A stretch of 9,271 nt of DNA from Gemmatimonadota bacterium. GTDB lineage: Bacteria > Gemmatimonadota > Gemmatimonadetes > Gemmatimonadales > Gemmatimonadaceae. The notes below the pieces were generated by a model. It was not told the DNA's origin and did not search any database. It worked only from the letters and a program-made list of their open reading frames with translations. The stretch covers positions 1 to 9,271 of the forward strand of contig JAEUJK010000768.1 of assembly GCA_016794735.1 (NCBI GenBank), given 5' to 3'. The translations under genes and the position numbers were made by a program. Of this stretch, positions 1 to 5,699 are shown one piece after another. The first letter of the stretch is position 1; every line of letters begins with the position of its first letter.

Positions 1-1
1 C

Positions 2-8
2 GTTAGGC
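2..8 (+). repeat. R' box of a preceding attC site (partial)
   Basis: The window opens with GTTAGGC, the right-hand core box of an attC (or attI) site whose body lies to the left. Its TTAGGC is complementary to the R'' box GCCTAAC at 812-818, so it marks the left edge of cassette 1. Confidence 0.75.
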
Positions 9-44
9 GGCGAGACAACCAACTACATGCCACGGAGGCTACGC

Positions 45-455
45 ATGGCCAAGTGCATCCGATGTGGGCGAGCAGCGGGTCCGCAGCGCGACTTCTGCGC
101 GGACTGCGATGAGGCCATACTCAGGGAAGCAGTGGCGGCGACCGCCTCCGATACCAAACCAGGCGGAGGTTCTGCAACCGACGCAGGTGCTGCTTCGTTC
201 GGCAAGGGCTGGAGGGCCCGGGAGCGAGCCTCAGGAGAGGCAGCCAGCTCTGAGGGTCGCGCCAATGCTCCGTCCCTTCAAAGCGTTCAAGTAGTCGACA
301 TCAAAATGTCCTTCGGCTCGATGGTTGTGTTCATGGTGAAGTGGTCGCTCGCCTCAATCCCCGCCATGATCATCCTGATTCTGATCTTCGCCTTGATCGC
401 TCTCCTGCTGTCAACGCTGTTTGGCGGGTTTGTGTCCACGTTGATAGATCGATAG
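45..455 (+). CDS. Small zinc-ribbon protein with C-terminal membrane segment
   Basis: The gene encodes a 136-aa protein of unknown function. Residues 4-21 form a compact zinc ribbon, with Cys4, Cys7, Cys18 and Cys21 in a CxxC-x10-CxxC pattern. A low-complexity Ala/Gly/Ser linker (about 30-80) follows. The C-terminus (about 90-130) is strongly hydrophobic with a Lys99-Trp100 break, suggesting one long or two short membrane helices. The protein is therefore likely membrane-anchored with a cytosolic zinc-binding head. The ATG at 45 is preferred over an in-frame ATG at 27 because GGAGG at 34-38 lies six bases before it and the resulting N-terminus starts directly with the ribbon. It is the first gene of a two-gene cassette, starting 37 bases after the R' box. 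The zinc site and membrane segment are seen directly; no partner or role can be assigned. Confidence 0.75.
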   Translation: MAKCIRCGRAAGPQRDFCADCDEAILREAVAATASDTKPGGGSATDAGAASFGKGWRARERASGEAASSEGRANAPSLQSVQVVDIKMSFGSMVVFMVKWSLASIPAMIILILIFALIALLLSTLFGGFVSTLIDR

Positions 456-545
456 GCAATAGTAGTTGTGCGGAACGACCAACGTGCCAACCCGTCTGAC
501 TTCCAAGCGCGCGAGTCTGCAGGTCTGCCTCGCGGAGTAGCCCTG

Positions 546-740
546 GTGCCTCGACTCATTGATACGGAAACGTGGGAGTGTCCGAACCACGCACATTGTG
601 GTGCATGGGCTTACATCAAGACGTACTCGTGCGGCTGTGTCAGGGTCGAGTGGGTGAGCCGCGGCCGGTATGATCCCGCCCGTTGCGCGCACAATCCGAA
701 GGAGAAGTATGGGTCAAACTACCCCAATTGCGAGGAGTAA
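546..740 (+). CDS. Cys/His-rich small protein, possibly zinc-binding
   Basis: This hypothetical protein has 64 aa from the GTG at 546. It contains Cys12, His15, His17, Cys18, Cys29, Cys31, Cys47, His49 and Cys62, a density that suggests one or two metal sites; aromatic residues (Trp10, Trp21, Trp36 and several Tyr) are also frequent. GGAG at 534-537 lies eight bases before this GTG. The frame is open back to another GTG at 468, which would give 90 aa but has no Shine-Dalgarno sequence and adds a tail without cysteines. The gene lies downstream of the zinc-ribbon gene in the same cassette, 12 bp after it if the 468 start is used. Both products carry Cys-based putative zinc sites, so a joint role is possible but unproven. 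I do not recognise the family. Confidence 0.55.
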   Translation: MPRLIDTETWECPNHAHCGAWAYIKTYSCGCVRVEWVSRGRYDPARCAHNPKEKYGSNYPNCEE

Positions 741-811
741 GGCGTCGACATCGGCGCTCGAGCGGCTAGGGCGCAGGATGTCAAGAGGGCGCCTGGCAGG
801 GAGGGCACGCC

Positions 812-945
812 GCCTAACAAATGGCTGCGCAAGACCGGCGCCGAGGCTAGCCGTCCCGCCCGCCGCCTGATACCGTAATGGAAGAGCTCGCGGCGGGCGG
901 AACGGCTCTATGGGAGCGCCGGCTTGTGAGCCATTGACGTTATGC
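812..945 (+). repeat. attC site 1 (134 bp)
   Basis: R'' is GCCTAAC (812-818) and R' is GTTATGC (939-945). The central stem pairs 849-866 with 890-907 (AGCCGT and CCGCCCGCCGC against GCGGCGGGCGG and ACGGCT, with one mismatch). The outer arms pair ATGGCT and CCGGCGC on the left with GCGCCGG and AGCCAT on the right, leaving a few unpaired bases as in functional attC sites. R'' complements the first bases of cassette 1, not the adjacent R', as expected for an inserted cassette. Sequence outside the boxes is unlike sites 2 and 3. Confidence 0.88.
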
Positions 946-969
946 GGCTGCCTGAATCTCGTCTCGTCA

Positions 970-1644
970 ATGGCCCAGTCACGATCCGAACCCGAGGGGC
1001 CCTCGCTGAGAGAGCTGGTCGCACTCTTCCTCAACGAGGCATCCACAGCGCTTGAGCCGTGGGTAGTAGCCCAGGGTGGCGCGTGCACCATCAAACTGAC
1101 CCACGCCAATGCGCGAGGTCACCTCGAAGTGACGACGCCTGATGCCCTGCACGGCGTATTCCTGGCGGAAGTCGAGTTTCGAACACCTTTGCTCATTGGC
1201 GAAATGAGCTACGGCGATAGAGATCTGACCATCAGCGCTGTCGTCAGCCCCTTTGGTCGACCCCTCCGTCACGGACTATGGGAGTGGGCCGACGCCGTCG
1301 GCGAGCCTACGATCCCTCCGCGCGACACACAGTTTGTCAGTCAGCCGGACCGACTACGCGACATCGTGCGCGGAATGTCGCGGGCCTTGGTCCGGCTTGG
1401 TGACGTCATTGCGATCGCCCAGGACGGTATCGTCGAGCGGATGACGACGGCGCGAGCAAGAGCTCAAGCCGAGCAGACGGCGCTCTGGCGGCAGGCCGAA
1501 CATGAGGGAGCGGTCCGACTTGCTCACGAGGCATTCAGAACGGGGAACTGGGCGCGCGTTGTCGAGCTACTGACTTCGGTTCATGACCTCTTGTCGCCGG
1601 CCGAGGTGGCCAAGCTGAGGTACGCTGAGGCACGGATGAAGTGA
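970..1644 (+). CDS. Hypothetical protein with helical, TPR-like C-terminus
   Basis: The gene encodes 224 aa from the ATG at 970. It has no signal peptide or membrane segment and is probably cytosolic. The N-terminal two thirds (about 10-140) look like a mixed alpha/beta domain that I do not recognise. From about residue 145 on the protein is Ala/Arg/Glu-rich and helical. The last 45 residues (EAFRTGNWARVVELL and onward) resemble a single tetratricopeptide-type helical pair. The frame is open to an ATG at 910, but that lies inside attC site 1 and is unlikely to be used; the 970 start falls 25 bases after the R' box. No clear Shine-Dalgarno precedes it, which is common in cassettes. It is the only gene of cassette 2. 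The coding assignment is well supported by the open frame and position, but the function is unknown. Confidence 0.72.
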   Translation: MAQSRSEPEGPSLRELVALFLNEASTALEPWVVAQGGACTIKLTHANARGHLEVTTPDALHGVFLAEVEFRTPLLIGEMSYGDRDLTISAVVSPFGRPLRHGLWEWADAVGEPTIPPRDTQFVSQPDRLRDIVRGMSRALVRLGDVIAIAQDGIVERMTTARARAQAEQTALWRQAEHEGAVRLAHEAFRTGNWARVVELLTSVHDLLSPAEVAKLRYAEARMK

Positions 1645-1734
1645 CCAGTTCAGCCCTGCGTCATGTGCGAGTGGTGCGATCAAGGGACGCATTTCGCCGG
1701 TCATGACAGCGCGCCGGCGCCCAGGTTGATGGCC

Positions 1735-1870
1735 GCATAACAGCACGCAGCTCGGGTCAGGGCCGTGGGCTGGCCGCCGCACCCGGCGGCCAGTAGTGTA
1801 AGAGCAAGAGCCGCCGCCGGGTGCGGCGGCTCATATAGAAGGCCCCGCCCGAGAGCGTGGGTCGTTATGC
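1735..1870 (+). repeat. attC site 2 (136 bp)
   Basis: R'' is GCATAAC (1735-1741) and R' is GTTATGC (1864-1870). A perfect 18-bp central stem pairs 1773-1790 with 1813-1830. The outer arms share ACGC and CTCGGG elements with small bulges. R'' is the complement of the first bases of cassette 2 (GTTATGC at 939). The sequence is closely related to site 3 and shares its exact central stem. Confidence 0.92.
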
Positions 1871-1988
1871 CGTCGAGCCGCACTATCACGGGCACGATCT
1901 CGTGGAGGTCGCCGCTTGCCCAACGCCCATGCGGAAGGCAACTTCGGCGCATCCATGCGTCCGGCACCACTCCTCCGTCGCTTCTTGA

Positions 1989-2975
1989 ATGCGCCGCCTT
2001 GCACTCGCCCTGCTACTCCTGCTGCTCGCACGTCACTCCTCGGCACAAGCCGCGACGCGAACCGCCGACACGCTGATCACCAGCGAAGTGCGCCGACAGC
2101 TCGACCTGCTGTCGGCGACGACGAGCATCTCTGCCGTCCATCTAGGCTCTGGTCGCATGGTGGAGGTGCGCGCCGATCAGCCCATGAACACCATGAGCAC
2201 GATCAAGATTCCGATCATGCTGCTGGCGTACCGCGACGCGGAAGCCGGTCGGCTGAATCTTGATGAGCGCATAACGCTGCGTGAGGAGGACATGCGCGGC
2301 GGCACCGGGCTGCTCAAGCGCCTCGCACCAGGCGCCACCGTAACGTACCGGGACCTGATCGACCAGATGATCATCACCAGCGACAACACGGCGACCGAAG
2401 CGCTGATCGTCAAGCTGGGGATGGACCGCATCAACGGCATGTTGCGCGAACTCGGGTTCCGTGAGACGCGACTCGTGCAGACCATCTCGCAGTTCTTCCG
2501 CAATAGCGCGGCGGCACTCTCGCCGGAGCGTGCTGCTTGGAGCGACGTGCAGATTTTCCGGGCGCCTCCCGTTACCGCTTTGTCCGCCGCGCAGGTGGCG
2601 GCGAAGCGGTTCGCCTTCGCCGTGGACTCCACGACCTGGCTGGGCCGCTCGACCGCGCGAGAGATGACGACGCTACTCGAAGGTATCTACACCGCGAAGT
2701 ACGCGAATCGCGCCAACAGCGCGGCCATGATGAATCACCTGTTCGGCCAGTTCTACACTACGAGACTGCCGGCCACGCTGCGCTATCGCTCGGGCGTCCG
2801 CATTGCGCACAAAACAGGGGACTTTCCTCCAACGTCAGGCAGCGACGTTGGTGTGATCGAGTATCCCGGCGGCGTGTTAGTCATCAGCGTATACACCAAC
2901 GCGAACCGTGGCGACTTCGCGCAGCTCGAGCTCACGATCGGACGCATTGCGGAGCTGCTGGTCAATCGGTGGTAG
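1989..2975 (+). CDS. Secreted class A beta-lactamase-fold serine hydrolase
   Basis: The 328-aa protein begins with a signal peptide (Leu-rich stretch 4-13, likely cleavage near Ala19-Ala22), so it acts in the periplasm or outside. It belongs to the class A beta-lactamase/serine hydrolase superfamily. The nucleophile motif S70-T-I-K73, the loop motif S131-D-N133 and K275-T-G277 are all present in order and spacing. The usual omega-loop signature with the deacylating Glu (ExxLN) is not visible. The region after LGFRETRL (155-162) reads instead into SQFFRNSAA and an expanded segment of about 60 residues. The protein is longer than usual class A enzymes (about 290 aa). It may thus be a poor or atypical beta-lactamase, a penicillin-binding protein or another acyl-serine hydrolase. 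The start is fixed by an in-frame TGA immediately upstream (1986-1988). It is the only gene of cassette 3, with a 118-bp leader after the junction. No resistance phenotype should be assumed. Confidence 0.9.
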   Translation: MRRLALALLLLLLARHSSAQAATRTADTLITSEVRRQLDLLSATTSISAVHLGSGRMVEVRADQPMNTMSTIKIPIMLLAYRDAEAGRLNLDERITLREEDMRGGTGLLKRLAPGATVTYRDLIDQMIITSDNTATEALIVKLGMDRINGMLRELGFRETRLVQTISQFFRNSAAALSPERAAWSDVQIFRAPPVTALSAAQVAAKRFAFAVDSTTWLGRSTAREMTTLLEGIYTAKYANRANSAAMMNHLFGQFYTTRLPATLRYRSGVRIAHKTGDFPPTSGSDVGVIEYPGGVLVISVYTNANRGDFAQLELTIGRIAELLVNRW

Positions 2976-2989
2976 CATTTTGGGCCGAT

Positions 2990-3041
2990 GCACGGCGACG
3001 ATCCGCCAGCGTGCCTGTCGCAACCTGGAGCGTCGCCGTGC
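2990..3041. terminator. 11-bp inverted repeat, possible terminator or attC extension
   Basis: GCACGGCGACG at 2990-3000 is perfectly inverted at 3031-3041, separated by 30 bases. It lies 14 bp after the hydrolase stop and its right arm overlaps the first two bases of attC site 3. There is no T-tract, so intrinsic termination is uncertain; it may protect the transcript end or lengthen the attC fold. Confidence 0.4.
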
Positions 3042-3174
3042 ATAACAACACGCAGCTCGTGACGCGGCCAGGGGGATGGCCGCCGCACCCGGCGGCTGGT
3101 AGTGTACAGGCAAGGATGCCGCCGGGTGCGGCGGCTCTTATTGAGGCCCCGCCCGAGAGCGTGGGTCGTTAGAC
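3040..3174 (+). repeat. attC site 3 (135 bp)
   Basis: R'' is GCATAAC (3040-3046) and R' is GTTAGAC (3168-3174). The central perfect 18-bp stem pairs 3079-3096 with 3118-3135 and is identical to that of site 2. R'' and the adjacent R' do not match each other in their outer bases. R'' instead complements the start of cassette 3 (1864-1870) and R' complements the R'' of cassette 4, so the junction was formed by recombination of two different cassettes. Confidence 0.92.
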
Positions 3175-3191
3175 GGCTTCCAACATCTCTG

Positions 3192-3689
3192 GTGATTAGA
3201 ACGAGGACAGTCCCTCTCGTGGTGGCCGGCCTGTTCGCGTGCCGAGAGACGCGCCCGGACGCGGAGAGGTCTGTGCCGTCAGGCGATACCACCGCGCTGG
3301 TCGTCGTCAACGGAGCGACCGCCATTGGCTTCTTCCCGCCACCGCTCGATTCCGCAGAGGCGGAGGAGTCGGGGTACTCGGAGGGGCTCGCTCACGTGGG
3401 ATTCGCTCTGGCCGATGCGCGGGCGTGCCTGAGCCGAGACAGTCTTCAGACGGTCCTGATCGTCGACACCGCGGTGCGAGTGCACAATCGCGGCCAGGTG
3501 GACACGCTGCACTTCTCTCGCGTGGACTCGCTATCCTACGGCATCTACCTGATTGCTCCGGGCCGCACCCCGCAGCTGATCAACGCACTGGGGCCCAGTG
3601 CGCTCTCACCGGCCGTTACTGAGGCACTTGGAGCCTACCTGAGGCGGCCCGCCTGTCCGGCCGCCGATAGTCGCGAACCCGCCGTCTAA
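3192..3689 (+). CDS. Small putative lipoprotein of unknown function
   Basis: From the GTG at 3192 this gives a 165-aa protein. Its N-terminus (IRTRTVPLVVAGLFAC) is a short lipoprotein signal: two Arg, a hydrophobic stretch and the lipobox LFAC with the acylated Cys at 17. The mature part is a compact soluble domain of about 145 residues with alternating beta-like segments (ALVVVNG, VLIVDTAVRV, YGIYLIA), plus Cys79 and Cys154, which could form a disulfide. I do not recognise the family. The frame is open further upstream to 3102, but that part is attC site 3, so the first plausible start after the junction is used. No good Shine-Dalgarno is visible. The stop TAA lies inside the R'' box of attC site 4, so coding sequence and recombination site are packed together. 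It is the single gene of cassette 4. Confidence 0.65.
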   Translation: MIRTRTVPLVVAGLFACRETRPDAERSVPSGDTTALVVVNGATAIGFFPPPLDSAEAEESGYSEGLAHVGFALADARACLSRDSLQTVLIVDTAVRVHNRGQVDTLHFSRVDSLSYGIYLIAPGRTPQLINALGPSALSPAVTEALGAYLRRPACPAADSREPAV

Positions 3690-3793
3690 CGGCGCTTGCA
3701 GCTGTCGCCGCGTCGTCATATGGTAAGCCGCGGCCCGCTTCGCGGCCGCGACCCTTTGTTAGAGGCGGCGCAGCTGAAGCTTGAACGTTAGGC
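3684..3793 (+). repeat. attC site 4 (110 bp, divergent type)
   Basis: R'' is GTCTAAC (3684-3690) and R' is GTTAGGC (3787-3793). Left GCTTGCAGCTG pairs with right CAGCTGAAGC leaving one unpaired G, a classic attC feature; further pairing (CGCCG with CGGCG) leads into a CG-rich loop. R'' is the exact complement of the first bases of cassette 4. The site is shorter than and unrelated in sequence to its neighbours. A second core-like box, GTTAGAG at 3758-3764, lies within it. Confidence 0.88.
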
Positions 3794-3864
3794 GCTTGCG
3801 TCCGGGCGGGTGCTAGGTCTGCTACCTGAAGCGGGTTGTCGCATTCTCCTCCACCCTCACGCCG

Positions 3865-5094
3865 ATGCGCCTGCTCGGTTGGACGCCACTAGTCGTCGCT
3901 GGCCTCGTGGTGACCCGCGGCCTCGCGGCGCAGACCACTGCAAGTGATCCGGGCTTCTGGGCCGGACGCGCCGCACGTGTCACGTCGGCCCCGAACGCAC
4001 CCCGCGTGCGCATCGGCCTCTGGGATAGCGGCGTCGACACGACGCTCTTCCCGACGCAACTGGCACGCGATGAACAGGGGCGCGCGCTCGTGCGCGGCTA
4101 TGATGCCTTCAAGCGTCGGCAGGACACGCCCATGGAGGTACTCCCGGCGTCGCTCCTCGCGCGCGCCGCCGAGCTGAATGCCGTGCTGCGCGCCTACGAT
4201 GACCTCGATGCGAAAAGGGACACCGCCGCCGCTGCGGCTATCGCGCAGCGCTTGGCCCAGATGCCGAGGGCGGACAGCCTCGCATTCGAGGCCGCCACAG
4301 AGCGGTGGGCCGGCTATTCACACGGCACGGCGGTGGCAGACGTCGCCCTCACGGGCAACGCGCGCGCGGAGCTCGTGATCGCGCGCATGGAGTGGTGGCA
4401 CGGGTCCCCCCCGGTCCCGTGCTGGTCCCGCGACCTGGCGCATGCGGAAGCCGCCTCGATCCACGACCTGCTCACGTGGCTCGTCGCGAGCGGTGCGCGG
4501 GTCGTGAACATCTCCTGGGGCCGCTTCGAGCAAAGCTATCGGCGCAACTTGGACGCGTGCGCGCCCACGCTGCCCGCAACGGCGCGTGCGGCGCTCGCGC
4601 GATACTCGGTTGACACGATTCGCGCGGTGTTGCGGGCTGGGATCGCTGCGGCACCACGCGTGCTGTTCGTAGCGGCGGCCGGGAATGCTGGGAGCACCGT
4701 AATGGCGGCGAATCCGGCAACGCGCTTGGCGCTGCCAAACCTGCTGCTCGTCGGCGCGGTCGATCGGCACGGTGAAAAGGCAGCCTACACGAATACCGGT
4801 GCTGAGATTGGTATCTACGCGAATGGCGACGGAGTGCCGGCGCGCTTGGTTGGCGGTATGCGGTCGCACGCCTCAGGGACGTCAATTGCGACGCCGGTCG
4901 TGACGGCGACGGCGGCGCTGATGCTCAGCGTGAATGCCACACTGAGCGGAGCGGAGCTGCGCACCCTCCTCGAGCAGACGGCGGACACCAATCGCGCGGG
5001 CCTACGCCTGTTGTTTCCGTTGCGCGCGGTGGAGGCGGCCCGGCAGCGACGGGGAGCCCAGGCCATCCGTAGCAGGGGCGCGGTGCCTGAGTAA
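3865..5094 (+). CDS. Secreted subtilisin-like serine protease (S8 family)
   Basis: The 409-aa protein starts with a signal peptide (hydrophobic 7-20, Ala-rich cleavage region near 19-23), so it is exported. The catalytic triad of the subtilase family is complete and in order: Asp54 in LWDSGVD, His153 in GYSHGTAVA and Ser340 in ASGTSIATP. The oxyanion Asn274 is in AAAGNAGS. The Asp-His spacing is about 100 residues, far more than in subtilisin. A mostly helical, Ala/Arg-rich insert (about 85-145) sits between them. Cys186 and Cys232 could pair. There is no propeptide-like inhibitor domain and almost no extension after the catalytic domain, so activation may differ from that of classical subtilases. 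The ATG at 3865 gives a proper signal peptide; no strong Shine-Dalgarno is seen. It is the only gene of cassette 5, whose attC is damaged just behind the stop codon. Substrate is unknown. Confidence 0.9.
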   Translation: MRLLGWTPLVVAGLVVTRGLAAQTTASDPGFWAGRAARVTSAPNAPRVRIGLWDSGVDTTLFPTQLARDEQGRALVRGYDAFKRRQDTPMEVLPASLLARAAELNAVLRAYDDLDAKRDTAAAAAIAQRLAQMPRADSLAFEAATERWAGYSHGTAVADVALTGNARAELVIARMEWWHGSPPVPCWSRDLAHAEAASIHDLLTWLVASGARVVNISWGRFEQSYRRNLDACAPTLPATARAALARYSVDTIRAVLRAGIAAAPRVLFVAAAGNAGSTVMAANPATRLALPNLLLVGAVDRHGEKAAYTNTGAEIGIYANGDGVPARLVGGMRSHASGTSIATPVVTATAALMLSVNATLSGAELRTLLEQTADTNRAGLRLLFPLRAVEAARQRRGAQAIRSRGAVPE

Positions 5095-5103
5095 GCGCGG
5101 GCC

Positions 5104-5142
5104 TTTATGGGAGCGTCCGCAACAGAGGCGTGGTCGTTATAC
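5104..5142 (+). repeat. attC site 5 remnant (right arm only)
   Basis: The segment ends in GTTATAC (5136-5142), a good R' box. TATGGGAGCG here is identical to a stretch at the same place in the right arm of attC site 1. No matching left arm or R'' box (expected GCCTAAC) is found between the protease stop at 5094 and this point or in the end of the gene. The site appears to have lost its left half. Confidence 0.6.
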
Positions 5143-5431
5143 CGACTAGAAGAGTAGTGGGTGCCTTGCCGGCAGACTCTCTCTTGTCTTTACTGACTTC
5201 ACGCTGTCAGTGCGCGGCCGCGTGGTCCACGCCGAGGGCGTCTCCGTGTGGTAGAGGCGGTGCCTGTGGACGCACGACGGCCGCCTGTTTCATCCGTGTC
5301 CTTCCAAGGGCCACGGCGCCGCGTCGAGGGCGGTGTGCGCAGCGGCCGTTCGCGCGGGGCGGCGGTCGAGGGTGCACGGGGGCACTGGAGCGTCGGCATG
5401 GGACTCGCCATGCGTCACTGCCCCCGTGGCG
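5143..5431. other. Cassette 6 body without convincing gene
   Basis: This 289-bp stretch lies between the half-site at 5136-5142 and the R'' box of attC site 6. Open frames here are by-products of high GC: they run into attC sequence, are rich in Arg/Pro/Gly and lack ribosome-binding sites. It holds several dyads: ACTGAC 5192-5197 against GTCAGT 5206-5211, a near-palindrome at 5220-5232, and the strong hairpin listed separately. It may be a non-coding cassette (RNA or regulatory DNA) or the decayed remains of a gene. Confidence 0.5.
5375..5428. other. Strong long hairpin just before attC site 6
   Basis: CACGGGGGCA (5375-5384) is perfectly inverted at 5419-5428. Inside it GCATGG (5396-5401) pairs with CCATGC (5408-5413) around a six-base loop. 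The fold ends three bases before the R'' box. It lacks a T-tract. It could be a structured RNA end or an additional folded part of the recombination site; function is not known. Confidence 0.5.
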
Positions 5432-5567
5432 CTATAACTCGCGGTTGCACCCGCGGGCCGTGGGTCTAGCCGCCGCACCCCCCCACCCCTAAATCACAGG
5501 GCAAGAGCCGTCGCGGGTGCGACGGCTTCTATTAGATGGCCCGCGGGTGAACCGCAGGTCGTTATGT
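5432..5567 (+). repeat. attC site 6 (136 bp)
   Basis: R'' is CTATAAC (5432-5438) and R' is GTTATGT (5561-5567). The outer arms pair GCGGTTGCACCCGCGGGCC on the left with GGCCCGCGGGTGAACCGC on the right with one unpaired G. The central stem uses AGCCGTCGC against GCGACGGCT. R'' fits the box at 5136-5142 in six of seven bases, supporting 5137-5561 as a former independent cassette. It is related to site 7. Confidence 0.88.
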
Positions 5568-5699
5568 CGACTGGCCAGACCGCCGAGGGCCAACGCGTAC
5601 CTCCGCATCGGTGTCCAATGCAGCGGCCCCACGTCCATCGGGGCCGAGGCCGATGGTGCCGCACCGATATCGCCGATGCACGAACTGGGGGGGATACGA

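Noticed and set aside
910..969. Upstream extension of the cassette 2 gene to ATG 910
   Set aside because: It would start inside attC site 1, before the recombination junction at 939/940, and so could not be part of the cassette's own gene.
5130..5492. 120-aa + strand frame covering cassette 6
   Set aside because: It begins before the junction, ends inside attC site 6, has no ribosome-binding site and is low-complexity Arg/Ala/Gly.
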